Counted from the first letter of the stretch, positions 53,199-63,326 are shown. The stretch: DNA of 64,000 nt from Novosphingobium sp. SG751A (GCF_013149295.1 NZ_JABGCB010000019.1:22485-86484), one strand, 5' to 3'. Notes: generated from the sequence alone by a model not told the origin. Translations and numbers: made by a program.

Positions 53199-54035
53199 TT
53201 ACCTCTTCTTCTTCGCGTGACGCGAGCGGATGATCATGCCGTCAGTCTTCTTGTTATGACGGGTGCGAGCGCCCTTGGTAGGCTTGCCCCACGGCGTAAC
53301 AGGATGACGACCGCCCGAAGTACGGCCTTCACCACCACCATGCGGGTGGTCGACCGGGTTCTTGGCAACGCCGCGGGTAAGCGGACGCTGGCCAAGCCAA
53401 CGGTTGCGACCGGCCTTTGCAAGGTGCGTGTTGGCGTTGTCGGGGTTCGACACGGCGCCAACGGTGCCCATGCAATCGCCACGCAGGTAGCGCTGTTCGC
53501 CCGAGTTCAGACGAACGATCACCAGACCACGGTCACGGCCCACGACCTGCACATAGGTGCCGGCCGAACGAGCGATCTGACCACCCTTGCCGGGCTTCAT
53601 TTCCACGTTGTGGATGATGGTGCCGACGGGAATCTGCGACAGAAGCATGGCGTTGCCGGGCTTCACGTCGGTCTTTTCGCCAGCGACAATGGTGTCGCCA
53701 ACGGCCAGACGCTGGGGAGCGATGATGTAGGTCTGCTCACCGTCTTCGTACTTGACGAGGGCGATGAACGCGGTGCGGTTGGGGTCATATTCCAGACGCT
53801 CAACGGTTGCCGGCTGGTCCCACTTGCGGCGCTTGAAATCGATGAAACGATAACGCTGCTTGTGGCCACCGCCGATACCGCGGCTGGTCACGTGACCTTT
53901 GTTGTTACGACCACCGGTCTTGCTCTTACCTTCGGTAAGCGCCTTGACCGGCTTGCCCTTCCACAGGGCGCTCTTGTCAACCAGGACGAGGCCGCGACGG
54001 GCCGGGCTGGTCGGGTTATAGCTCTTGAGTGCCAT
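53199..54035 (-). CDS. rplB: 50S ribosomal protein L2
   Basis: A 278-residue L2 (MALKSYNPTSPARRGLVLVD) with the peptidyl-transferase-proximal segment NPVDHPHGGGEGRTSGGRHP. It needs no unusual features; rplW lies 12 bases upstream. Confidence 0.99.
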   Translation of the reverse strand: MALKSYNPTSPARRGLVLVDKSALWKGKPVKALTEGKSKTGGRNNKGHVTSRGIGGGHKQRYRFIDFKRRKWDQPATVERLEYDPNRTAFIALVKYEDGEQTYIIAPQRLAVGDTIVAGEKTDVKPGNAMLLSQIPVGTIIHNVEMKPGKGGQIARSAGTYVQVVGRDRGLVIVRLNSGEQRYLRGDCMGTVGAVSNPDNANTHLAKAGRNRWLGQRPLTRGVAKNPVDHPHGGGEGRTSGGRHPVTPWGKPTKGARTRHNKKTDGMIIRSRHAKKKR

Positions 54036-54047
54036 GTTCTACCGCCC

Positions 54048-54353
54048 TCAGATCCCGCTGGTCACGTCGATCGACTGGCCTTCAGCCAGGGTCACAACGG
54101 CCTTCTTGACGTCGGTGCGCTTGTAGGGCTTGCCCTTCCAGCGCTTGGTCTTGCCCTTCTGGGTCAGGGTGTTCACACCCGTCACCTTCACCCCGAACAG
54201 AGCCTCGACCGCAGCCTTGATTTCAGGCTTGGTCGCGCGTTCGGCCACCTTGAAGACAACAGCGTTGTTCTCAGAGAGCAACGTGGTCTTTTCGGTGATG
54301 TGGGGCGCCACGATCACGTCGTAATGACGCGTGTCGATGCTGTCCTTAGCCAT
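54048..54353 (-). CDS. rplW: 50S ribosomal protein L23
   Basis: A 101-residue L23 (HYDVIVAPHITEKTTLLSE), the tunnel-exit dock for trigger factor and SRP. It overlaps rplD by eight bases. Confidence 0.98.
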   Translation of the reverse strand: MAKDSIDTRHYDVIVAPHITEKTTLLSENNAVVFKVAERATKPEIKAAVEALFGVKVTGVNTLTQKGKTKRWKGKPYKRTDVKKAVVTLAEGQSIDVTSGI

Positions 54354-54975
54354 TGAAACGGGCCTCCAGCTTCTCGACAGCGGCGCGGGTCAGCACCAGC
54401 GTGTCATGCTTCAGGATGTCGTAAACATTCGCACCCACGGCGGGCAGAACATTCACGCCGACGATGTTGCCAGCAGCGCGAGCGAAGTTTTCGTTCACCG
54501 CTTCGCCGTCGATCACCAGCACCTTGCCAGCGAAACCAGCCGAGGCCAGCGTCGCAGCCAGAACCTTGGTCTTGGCTTCGGCCAGTTCCAAGTTCTCAAC
54601 GATCACCAGACCGCTGTTGACCTTCGAGGACAGAGCCAGCTTGAGACCAAGCGCACGGACCTTCTTATTCAGCGAGATGCTGAAGTCACGGACGCGGGGA
54701 CCATGAGCCTTACCACCGCCGATGAAGATCGGAGCCTTGCGGTCGCCGTGACGGGCAGTGCCGCCACCCTTCTGGTTGCCGAACTTCTTGCCGGTGCGAG
54801 CCACATCGCTGCGCTCGCGAGCGCCGCGGGCGGTGCCACGACGGTTTTCCAGCTGCCAGGTGACAACACGGTGCAGAATGTCAGCGCGCGGCTCGAGGCC
54901 GAACACCGCATCGTTCAGTTCGATTTCGCCAGCAGCGGCCGAACCGTCGAGGTTTTGCAGAGTTACCTTGACCAC
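54346..54975 (-). CDS. rplD: 50S ribosomal protein L4
   Basis: A 209-residue L4 with the tunnel loop GNQKGGGTARHGDRKAPIFI. In E. coli L4 also represses its own operon through the S10 leader; a candidate leader attenuator lies upstream of rpsJ here. Confidence 0.98.
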   Translation of the reverse strand: MVKVTLQNLDGSAAAGEIELNDAVFGLEPRADILHRVVTWQLENRRGTARGARERSDVARTGKKFGNQKGGGTARHGDRKAPIFIGGGKAHGPRVRDFSISLNKKVRALGLKLALSSKVNSGLVIVENLELAEAKTKVLAATLASAGFAGKVLVIDGEAVNENFARAAGNIVGVNVLPAVGANVYDILKHDTLVLTRAAVEKLEARFNG

Positions 54976-54978
54976 GAC

Positions 54979-55704
54979 TTAGCCCTCCTGACCTTCGGCA
55001 GCTTCGACAGCCGGAGCAGCATCGACCACAGCCGACTTGATCGCGGCGGGGTACGGAGCGTCGGCATGACGAGCAACCTTGACCGAATCGCGGACGAGCA
55101 ACCAGCCGTTCTTCGCGCCGGGAACCGAGCCCTTGACGAAAACCAGGCCGCGCGCGTCATCGGTGCGGACAACTTCGAGATTCTGCTGGGTGCGCTGACG
55201 ATCACCCTGATGACCGGCCATCTTCTTGTTCTTGAAGACGCGGCCCGGATCCTGACGGTTACCCGTCGAACCATGCGCACGGTGAGAGATCGACACACCA
55301 TGGGTGGCGCGCATACCGCCGAAGCCCCAGCGCTTCATAGCGCCCGAGAAGCCCTTACCCTGAGTGTGGCCGGTGATGTCAACCAGCTGGCCCGACACGA
55401 AGTGCGAGGCAGCGATGGTCGAACCAACTTCCAGCACGGCGTCATCGGCCACGCGGAATTCGGCAACTTCCATCTTCAGCGGAACTTCAGCCTTGGCGAA
55501 GTGCTCGCGCTGCGGCTTGTTGACATTCTTTTGCTTGGCGGCGCCCGCACCCAGCTGCAGAGCGACATAACCGTCGCGCTCAGCGGTACGAACCGAAACC
55601 ACCTGGCATTCCTCCAGGGACAGAACAGTCACAGGAACGTGACGTCCATCTTCCTGGAAAAGGCGGGTCATCCCCACCTTCTTAGCGATCACGCCGGTGC
55701 GCAT
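54979..55704 (-). CDS. rplC: 50S ribosomal protein L3
   Basis: A 241-residue L3 (MRTGVIAKKVGMTRLFQEDG) with HTQGKGFSGAMKRWGFGGMR; the Gln methylated by PrmB is in this loop (THGVSISHRAHGSTGNRQDP follows). It is separated from rpsJ by an unusual 275-base gap. Confidence 0.98.
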   Translation of the reverse strand: MRTGVIAKKVGMTRLFQEDGRHVPVTVLSLEECQVVSVRTAERDGYVALQLGAGAAKQKNVNKPQREHFAKAEVPLKMEVAEFRVADDAVLEVGSTIAASHFVSGQLVDITGHTQGKGFSGAMKRWGFGGMRATHGVSISHRAHGSTGNRQDPGRVFKNKKMAGHQGDRQRTQQNLEVVRTDDARGLVFVKGSVPGAKNGWLLVRDSVKVARHADAPYPAAIKSAVVDAAPAVEAAEGQEG

Positions 55705-55845
55705 GACCTTTTACTCCTTACAGAGGCCTGCAGCGGACCATCCCCCACAGGCGTGTTCAACCCAATGTACGAAGCAGACCCCGTCCGGGTCGAGTGCCAG
55801 GCCATCTCAGGCTCAGCAAGACGGGGGACGCTGCCCGGAACAAGT

Positions 55846-55863
55846 GCCGATCCAAGGATCGGC
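55846..55863. repeat. Perfect hairpin in the rpsJ-rplC gap
   Basis: GCCGATCC (55846-55853), AA, GGATCGGC (55856-55863). Part of a structured 275-base gap between rpsJ and rplC. There is no T run, so it is not an intrinsic terminator. Confidence 0.6.
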
Positions 55864-55958
55864 GAGACTTCCGGAGGTATCCCATTTTCCTTTGCAGACT
55901 TAGCTGCGCAGGCACCATTTCTGGCAAACAGCCGAATCAAAATCGGCCAGAGGTCGCG

Positions 55959-55988
55959 CCCTTAGCAGACGCAATCCCTTTATGCCAG
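55959..55988 (-). promoter_or_regulatory. Possible promoter before rplC
   Basis: CTGGCA (55988-55983), 18 bases, TAAGGG (55964-55959), then CGCGACC. It overlaps the last codons of rpsJ. The -10 and GC-rich start match the other ribosomal promoters in the window; the -35 is moderate. Confidence 0.35.
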
Positions 55989-56291
55989 CTTGATTTCAAC
56001 GTTGACGCCTGCGGCGAGATCGAGCTTCATCAGCGCATCGACGGTCGCGGCGTTGGGCTGAACGATGTCCAGCAGACGCTTGTAGGTGCGAACTTCAAAC
56101 TGCTCGCGCGACTTCTTATCGATGTGGGGTCCGCGGTTAACGCAGAACTTTTCGATCTTGGTCGGCAGCGGAATGGGCCCGCGGATGAGTGCGCCCGTGC
56201 GACGGGCGGTGTCGGCGATCTCGCCGGTGGCCTGATCCAGCACGCGATGATCGAATGCCTTCAGGCGAATGCGGATGTTTTGAGCTTCCAT
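55980..56291 (-). CDS. rpsJ: 30S ribosomal protein S10
   Basis: A 103-residue S10 (IRIRLKAFDHRVLDQATGEI) which is also the NusE antitermination factor. First gene of the S10 part, preceded by a leader with two hairpins and a terminator-like T run, and followed by a 275-base gap before rplC. Confidence 0.98.
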   Translation of the reverse strand: MEAQNIRIRLKAFDHRVLDQATGEIADTARRTGALIRGPIPLPTKIEKFCVNRGPHIDKKSREQFEVRTYKRLLDIVQPNAATVDALMKLDLAAGVNVEIKLA

Positions 56292-56315
56292 GTCCTGCTA
56301 CCGATGAGAAAGAGC

Positions 56316-56355
56316 CAAAAAAGAAAGAGTGCCCTTCGCTGCTACAGCAAAGGGC
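56316..56355 (-). terminator. Terminator/attenuator between tuf and rpsJ
   Basis: On the minus strand GCCCTTTGCTG pairs with CAGCGAAGGGC around TAG and is followed by ACTCTTTCTTTTTT. A second hairpin, AGCCCGGA/TCCGGGCT (56372-56401), lies just upstream of it. This could end tuf and also attenuate a transcript that starts at the rpsJ promoter. Confidence 0.8.
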
Positions 56356-56407
56356 CACCCTTGAAAACCGGAGCCCGGAAGCGACGAATCACCTCCGGGC
56401 TGCGCGG

Positions 56408-56436
56408 CCTATATTACTTCGTGATCTTCGCCACAA
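56408..56436 (-). promoter_or_regulatory. Candidate rpsJ (S10) promoter in the end of tuf
   Basis: TTGTGG (56436-56431), 17 bases, TATAGG (56413-56408), then CCGCGC. It overlaps the last tuf codons and would give a leader of about 110 bases containing two hairpins. Confidence 0.5.
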
Positions 56437-57604
56437 CCCCCGAACCGACGGTACGGCCGCCTTCGCGAATAGCGAAGCGGAGACCCTCGTCCATGGCGAT
56501 CGGCGCGATCAGCTCAACCTGGAGCTTCACGTTGTCGCCGGGCATCACCATTTCGGTGCCCTCGGGCAGCGTGACCGAGCCGGTCACGTCGGTTGTGCGG
56601 AAATAGAACTGCGGACGATAGTTGGCGAAGAACGGCGTGTGACGGCCACCTTCATCCTTCGACAGCACGTACACTTCCGATTCGAAGCTCGTGTGCGGCG
56701 TGCAGGTGCCGGGCTTGGCAAGAACCTGGCCACGCTCAACGTCTTCACGCTTGATGCCGCGGCACAGAGCGCCGATGTTGTCGCCGGCTTCACCCTGGTC
56801 GAGCAGCTTGCGGAACATTTCCACGCCGGTCACGGTGGTCTTGGCGGTGGCCTTCAGACCAACGATTTCGACTTCTTCACCAACCTTGATGATGCCGGTT
56901 TCAACGCGGCCGGTCACAACCGTACCACGACCCGAGATCGAGAACACGTCTTCGACGGGCATCAGGAACGGACGGTCGGTCGGACGGGGGGGCTGCGGAA
57001 TGTAGGTGTCGACAGCTTCCATCAGCTTGTAGATCGATTCCTTGCCGATGGCATCGTCACGACCTTCAAGAGCGGCCAGAGCCGAACCCGGGATCACGGG
57101 GATGTCGTCGCCAGGGAAGTCGTAAGACGACAGCAGCTCGCGGATTTCCAGTTCGACGAGTTCGAGGATTTCCTCGTCGTCAACCTGGTCGACCTTGTTC
57201 ATGTACACGACCAGAGCCGGCACGCCGACCTGACGAGCGAGCAGGATGTGTTCGCGGGTCTGGGGCATCGGGCCGTCAGCAGCGTTCACCACCAAGATCG
57301 CGCCGTCCATCTGGGCAGCACCGGTGATCATGTTCTTCACATAGTCAGCGTGACCCGGGCAGTCGACGTGCGCATAGTGACGGTTGGCGGTCTCGTATTC
57401 CACGTGGGCGGTCGAGATCGTGATGCCGCGCTCGCGCTCTTCGGGAGCCTTGTCGATGTTCGCGTAGTCCGTGAACGTCGCGCCACCGGTTTCAGCCAGC
57501 ACCTTGGTGATGGCAGCGGTCAGCGTGGTCTTGCCGTGGTCAACGTGACCGATGGTGCCGATGTTGCAGTGCGGCTTGGTCCGCTCAAACTTAGCCTTAG
57601 CCAT
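56414..57604 (-). CDS. tuf: Elongation factor Tu
   Basis: A 396-residue translational GTPase delivering aminoacyl-tRNA. G1 GHVDHGKT, G3 DCPGHADYV and G4 NKVD are intact. It follows fusA but has its own promoter, so it can be expressed above the level of the str operon. Confidence 0.99.
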   Translation of the reverse strand: MAKAKFERTKPHCNIGTIGHVDHGKTTLTAAITKVLAETGGATFTDYANIDKAPEERERGITISTAHVEYETANRHYAHVDCPGHADYVKNMITGAAQMDGAILVVNAADGPMPQTREHILLARQVGVPALVVYMNKVDQVDDEEILELVELEIRELLSSYDFPGDDIPVIPGSALAALEGRDDAIGKESIYKLMEAVDTYIPQPPRPTDRPFLMPVEDVFSISGRGTVVTGRVETGIIKVGEEVEIVGLKATAKTTVTGVEMFRKLLDQGEAGDNIGALCRGIKREDVERGQVLAKPGTCTPHTSFESEVYVLSKDEGGRHTPFFANYRPQFYFRTTDVTGSVTLPEGTEMVMPGDNVKLQVELIAPIAMDEGLRFAIREGGRTVGSGVVAKITK

Positions 57605-57683
57605 GTTTCAAACCTTCTTTTCGTTCAAATGAGATTTCTGCACGAGACGGCACCTGCCAGACTCGCCTGAAATTCAGGCGCCG

Positions 57684-57712
57684 CCCCTAGCCTGATCTGT
57701 CGGTGCTGGCAA
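57684..57712 (-). promoter_or_regulatory. tuf promoter
   Basis: TTGCCA (57712-57707), 17 bases, TAGGGG (57689-57684), then CGGCGCC, in the 148-base fusA-tuf gap. Same class as the other ribosomal promoters in the window. Confidence 0.65.
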
Positions 57713-57752
57713 GCGCATGTTGCACACCAGCCCCGACAGCATCAACTTAAGC

Positions 57753-59825
<2,073 letters not shown>

Positions 59826-59891
59826 GGGGTTTTCCTTGGTTTCGGACGAGGATGATCCCCGCCCTTAGGTTCGGAATAGTGACAAACCTGT

Positions 59892-59917
59892 GACGGAGCC
59901 GCCAAAACGGCTCCGTC
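59892..59917. repeat. Inverted repeat in the rpsG-fusA gap
   Basis: GACGGAGCC (59892-59900), 8-base loop, GGCTCCGTC (59909-59917). No T run follows on the minus strand. It lies 10 bases after the rpsG stop and could stabilise or slow the str transcript; a TAAGGGCGGGG string like the shared -10 follows it. Confidence 0.5.
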
Positions 59918-59926
59918 CCAAAGCCT

Positions 59927-60397
59927 TTACCAGCGGTAGTGCGAGAAGGCGCGGTTCGCATCCGCCATGCGGTGCGTGTCTTCGCGCTTCTTGACCGCGC
60001 TGCCGCGGTTGTTGGCCGCATCCAGCAGTTCGCCCGACAGGCGAGCCGACATGGTCGTTTCGCTGCGGTTGCGAGCAGCCGTGATGAGCCAGCGGATCGC
60101 CAGAGCCTGGGCGCGCTCGGGGCGCACTTCGACCGGAACCTGATAGGTCGCACCGCCAACGCGGCGGCTGCGGACTTCGATCTGCGGCTTCACGTTGTTC
60201 AGGGCGTCATGGAACAGCTGCACCGGGTCAGCCTTGGCGCGGGTCTGCATGGTGTTCAGCGCGCTGTACACGATGGTTTCCGCAACCGACTTCTTACCGT
60301 CGAGCATCAGGTTGTTCATGAACTTCGAAAGCACCTGATCACCATGGACGGGATCAGGCAGGATTTCCCGCTTCTCGGGACGACGACGACGTGACAT
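59927..60397 (-). CDS. rpsG: 30S ribosomal protein S7
   Basis: A 156-residue S7 (MSRRRRPEKREILPDPVHGD) with the 16S-binding helices intact. Second gene of the str operon, 48 bases after rpsL. Confidence 0.99.
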   Translation of the reverse strand: MSRRRRPEKREILPDPVHGDQVLSKFMNNLMLDGKKSVAETIVYSALNTMQTRAKADPVQLFHDALNNVKPQIEVRSRRVGGATYQVPVEVRPERAQALAIRWLITAARNRSETTMSARLSGELLDAANNRGSAVKKREDTHRMADANRAFSHYRW

Positions 60398-60445
60398 CGC
60401 TTGTATTCCTTAAATCTGTAAGACCAAAAAGAAAGGCGTTTGGCC

Positions 60446-60817
60446 TTACTTCGGACGCTTGGCGCCGTACTTCGAACGGCTCTGCTTGCGGTTCTTCACG
60501 CCCTGCGTATCGAGAACGCCGCGCAGCACGTGGTAACGCACGCCGGGAAGGTCGCGCACACGACCGCCGCGGATCAGAGCAACCGAGTGCTCCTGAAGGT
60601 TGTGGCCTTCACCCGGGATGTACGAAATGACTTCGCGGCCGTTGGTCAGACGGATCTTGGCCACCTTGCGAAGAGCCGAGTTCGGCTTCTTCGGGGTCGT
60701 CGTGTAAACGCGGGTGCAGACGCCGCGCTTCTGGGGGTTCTGCTCAAGAGCGGGAACCTTGCTCTTGGCCTTCTGCGGCTCGCGCCCGTGGCGGATCAGC
60801 TGGTTGATAGTAGGCAT
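60446..60817 (-). CDS. rpsL: 30S ribosomal protein S12
   Basis: A 123-residue S12 (MPTINQLIRHGREPQKAKSK). The decoding loop TTPKKPNSALRK and GVRYHVLRG have the wild-type residues at positions that give streptomycin resistance when changed. First gene of the str operon, with a long leader of about 370 bases. Confidence 0.99.
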   Translation of the reverse strand: MPTINQLIRHGREPQKAKSKVPALEQNPQKRGVCTRVYTTTPKKPNSALRKVAKIRLTNGREVISYIPGEGHNLQEHSVALIRGGRVRDLPGVRYHVLRGVLDTQGVKNRKQSRSKYGAKRPK

Positions 60818-61260
60818 TGAATCTCTTCACCTTGTTTGCATGACGGCGATACGCCGCCACAAATGCGCCCTTCCGACTGCGCCGCCATCGGGGCAGCGCC
60901 GCTTCCGGTGCGAACAAGCCAATTGGCCCGAAGGCCGCATGACCATCTGGCGTCTTGTTCATGGATGAAGGAAACAGACCGCATTCACGCGAATCGCCCG
61001 GCGAGCGACGCCAGACACGCATAAAAACGAACCGAAACGCTCCACCCAGCCCAAAGGCGCCGGGTTACTTTGACGGATTACACCAGAGTTTCAGCGAGAT
61101 ACCCCGCAAAACCCGGCACGCACCGGCAATGTTCAGCTCTCTTGTGCAAGGGACAGGCCAGGCCCATTCCCCGCAAGAATTGGCGCGCCTTAGGCTTATT
61201 CGGCGCGCAGGTCAAGGATTGCAGGGCCGGGCCGGGTTCGAGGCCCGCCCCCTGCCCCGC
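60818..61260. other. Gene-free interval upstream of rpsL
   Basis: A 443-base interval. It holds the str promoter (61215-61187) and a leader of about 370 bases. An inverted repeat GCGCGCC/GGCGCGC flanks the -10 region, and a 92-codon frame on the minus strand (61022-60744) overlaps rpsL and is not convincing. Nothing else gene-like is visible. Confidence 0.65.
61187..61215 (-). promoter_or_regulatory. rpsL (str operon) promoter
   Basis: TTGACC (61215-61210), 17 bases, TAAGGC (61192-61187), then GCGCC. The clearest member of the shared ribosomal promoter class in this window; GC-rich start regions are typical of stringently controlled promoters. Confidence 0.65.
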
Positions 61261-61413
61261 TCAGGCCGATTTCGCCTTATGCGCGCGCAGCAGCTCGTCC
61301 AGTTCGACGATGCGCTGCCGCTCCGGTGTGTCCTTGGCCAGCCCTTTTAGCCGGCAAGTGGCCCACAGCTGCTTGCGCTCGGATTCCAGCGCTTTCAAAT
61401 AAAGATCCGCCAT
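61261..61413 (-). CDS. 50-residue cytoplasmic protein of unknown function
   Basis: A short frame encoding MADLYLKALESERKQLWATC... that ends ...RAHKAKSA. A strong ribosome site, GGAGG, lies about five bases before ATG 61413. The product is mostly helical and charged (ERKQLW, PERQRIVELDELLRAHK), a coiled-coil or partner-binding style, with no signal peptide. I recognise no family. It lies just upstream of the str promoter on the same strand. Confidence 0.6.
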   Translation of the reverse strand: MADLYLKALESERKQLWATCRLKGLAKDTPERQRIVELDELLRAHKAKSA

Positions 61414-61515
61414 GATGCCTCCATAATGCAGGCCCCGCCATAGGGTATGGGGGCGGCTGGGGGTAGTGAATTATGGGGCAAGGGGTTTTGGCAGGGGGGA
61501 AGGTGCCTCCGGCGG

Positions 61516-61537
61516 GCTAAGGGCGGGGGCCCTTAGC
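61516..61537. repeat. Inverted repeat in an intergenic GC-rich block
   Basis: GCTAAGGG (61516-61523), CGGGGG, CCCTTAGC (61530-61537), just after GCCTCCGGCGGG. The whole block 61440-61545 is G-rich and looks like an extragenic palindromic repeat rather than a coding or promoter region. Confidence 0.5.
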
Positions 61538-61613
61538 GATCCCGTTACTGTCGGCGTGGCGCACCATCTCTGGCGGGGTGGATGGGGGCTTTTGGGTTTT
61601 GCCTGCGGCGCTT

Positions 61614-62027
61614 TTAGCGGGCGCAGTAGTCGTAATTGCCGTTGCGACATTGGTTGACCGCGTGGCGCCATGCGGCGAGGTCTTGCTCATATTGGCGGCG
61701 GCTTTGTTCATAGGTCGCCGTATCCCGCCGCGCATCCATCGCGGTGGAATCATAGGCCGTTTCTTCATAGTCCGAACGGGGTGCATAGCGCCCCTGCCCG
61801 CGATCTTGCCCCTGAGCCTCGCGATAGGCCGCCCAGTCCTTGGCATAACCCGCATCGCGGCGGCGCACATAGGCCAGTTGGTTGCGGTTCAACCGCTGGA
61901 TCTCCGCCCGATCCCGCGCCCGCGCCGCCGCGCTGCGCATCGCCGGATCATGCGGATCATCCGCCATGGCCGAAACAGGCGCCAAAGCCGCCACCATCAC
62001 CGCCAAACCCGCCAGATATGCCTTCAT
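61614..62027 (-). CDS. Small exported protein of unknown function
   Basis: A 137-residue protein with a signal peptide (MKAYLAGLAVMVAALAPVSAMA). The mature part is rich in Arg, Asp, Tyr and Gln (YDSTAMDARRDTATYEQSRR), probably helical, with two Cys near the C-terminus (NQCRNGNYDYCAR). ATG 62027 with AGGGA upstream is preferred to an open frame reaching 62213 that crosses a poly-G tract. No family recognised. Confidence 0.65.
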   Translation of the reverse strand: MKAYLAGLAVMVAALAPVSAMADDPHDPAMRSAAARARDRAEIQRLNRNQLAYVRRRDAGYAKDWAAYREAQGQDRGQGRYAPRSDYEETAYDSTAMDARRDTATYEQSRRQYEQDLAAWRHAVNQCRNGNYDYCAR

Positions 62028-62126
62028 GATTGTTTTTCCCTGAAACCCGTTGGGCCGGGGAATATCTGGCGCGGCAGGCGCAGCGCAAGCGGGATGCGGT
62101 GAGACGTTGAGCGGTTCGTCGCAATC

Positions 62127-62137
62127 GGGGGGGGGGG
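62127..62137. repeat. G11 homopolymer
   Basis: Eleven G in a row in the gap between divergent genes 61614-62027 and 62240-62563. It is not inside either preferred coding frame. Its length may vary between cells or be a sequencing artefact. Confidence 0.6.
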
Positions 62138-62239
62138 CGTGACCGGGATTGGGACATTGCGGGCATTCAGGACGCCCTTGCCGCACGGCAGCATCCGCGC
62201 CACTTGCAGTCATAGGTCACCGATGAGAAAGGTGAACTC

Positions 62240-62563
62240 ATGACGATAGCACTCGCACTATTGCTCACCGCGACACCCGTCGAGACTTCCGGCCCTGTAT
62301 GCGGCGCGGATATGCCCTCAACTACGATTCTGGTCGAGCATCTGAGGGCCTCTTCTGCACTGCGTCATTGGCGAGAAGCGGAAGGCATTACGACATATTT
62401 TGATGATCACAGGGCGACATTGTGGTGGGTTACGAGCCGCAAGCATGCTGCTTTCCCAGCCATCATTTGCAGGCGGCTTGGTGGGCCTGTTCATCTGCGG
62501 TGCGGAAGGGATTTGAACGCATGTAAGGCGCTAGGTTTCAAGATGACTAAGGCAAAATTCTAG
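62240..62563 (+). CDS. Small exported protein of unknown function
   Basis: A 107-residue protein with a short signal-like N-terminus (MTIALALLLTATPVETSGPV). Four Cys occur in the mature part (VCGAD, IICRR, RCGRD, NACKA), so two disulfides are possible. AAAGGTG lies just upstream of the ATG. No family recognised. First of three co-directional small genes in the accessory tail. Confidence 0.55.
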   Translation: MTIALALLLTATPVETSGPVCGADMPSTTILVEHLRASSALRHWREAEGITTYFDDHRATLWWVTSRKHAAFPAIICRRLGGPVHLRCGRDLNACKALGFKMTKAKF

Positions 62564-62573
62564 CGGCAGACAA

Positions 62574-62615
62574 CCACCAAATTTCGACGAAAAGCGCCTT
62601 TCCGGACACGGTGCT
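62574..62615. repeat. 42-base direct repeat, copy 1 (R42a)
   Basis: Identical to 63420-63461. It has short palindromes inside (TTTCG-A-CGAAA; AAAG-CGC-CTTT) and CACC/GGTG near the ends, like a REP or miniature mobile element. It lies between two small genes, 72 bases before the lipoprotein gene. Confidence 0.75.
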
Positions 62616-62687
62616 AAAGCTGTCGCTGCCTGTATGGCAGCACTCGACCCAGTTGCGGACCTTGGTTTTTCATGAGAAAATACTGTC

Positions 62688-63320
62688 ATGAGACTGCATG
62701 GACCTGCTTTAGCAATCCTCCTGGCCACCGGGTGTTCGCCTGCTCAATCAAACTCGACAGCAGCTGATGCTTGGGAAACACGAAATTCGACTTCGCCAGA
62801 AAAATCTGCCGCTTTCAAGGACTGCGAGGAAATTCCGAGGGTTCTGATCCAAACCGTGCCCAATACGGCAAGGAATAAAGCCATTGCCATGCTTGACAAT
62901 ATTTCCGCGATACCGATGGCTGATCGGGACGCTGCTCGCCTGATTGAATTCCCCTTAAAAGGAAGATCATCTCTTTCATCGACCCTAGTAGCGACGGAAA
63001 TTGCTGAATTGAATGCTAGGAAGCACCAAGCATTGGATCAGAATCAGGGTTCTTGGTCATTGGCTGACAGCGGCGAATTGAATTCTCTGTCTGAGAGATA
63101 TGAATCAGGAATATATCGAACTTCTCGACCTTATTTGGTACGGGCAGTCGCAAAGAATGAGAAGACTGGCAGGTTTTTTGTGTCGGCTTGCAAGGATGAT
63201 TTATATATTGAACATGGTTCGCTGGGACATAGCATCCCCCCATCGATCCGGGTGCCCTTGGTAGTTTTCCTCAGTCATCCGCCAAGTAAGGTGTTTGTCG
63301 GTTGGAACATCGCAGAATGA
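62688..63320 (+). CDS. Lipoprotein of unknown function
   Basis: A 210-residue protein with a lipobox (LLATGC) after a short signal peptide, so it should be a membrane-anchored lipoprotein. The mature part has no recognised domain. Base composition is visibly more AT-rich than the neighbouring housekeeping genes, suggesting recent acquisition. It is bracketed by R42a upstream and R81a downstream. Confidence 0.6.
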   Translation: MRLHGPALAILLATGCSPAQSNSTAADAWETRNSTSPEKSAAFKDCEEIPRVLIQTVPNTARNKAIAMLDNISAIPMADRDAARLIEFPLKGRSSLSSTLVATEIAELNARKHQALDQNQGSWSLADSGELNSLSERYESGIYRTSRPYLVRAVAKNEKTGRFFVSACKDDLYIEHGSLGHSIPPSIRVPLVVFLSHPPSKVFVGWNIAE

Positions 63321-63326
63321 TACAAA

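Noticed and set aside
60744..61022. 92-codon minus-strand frame in the rpsL leader
   Set aside because: It overlaps the start of rpsL in another frame, has no ribosome site and looks like GC-rich shadow coding.
62028..62213. N-terminal extension of the exported protein 61614-62027
   Set aside because: It crosses the G11 tract and would hide the signal peptide; the ATG at 62027 is better supported.
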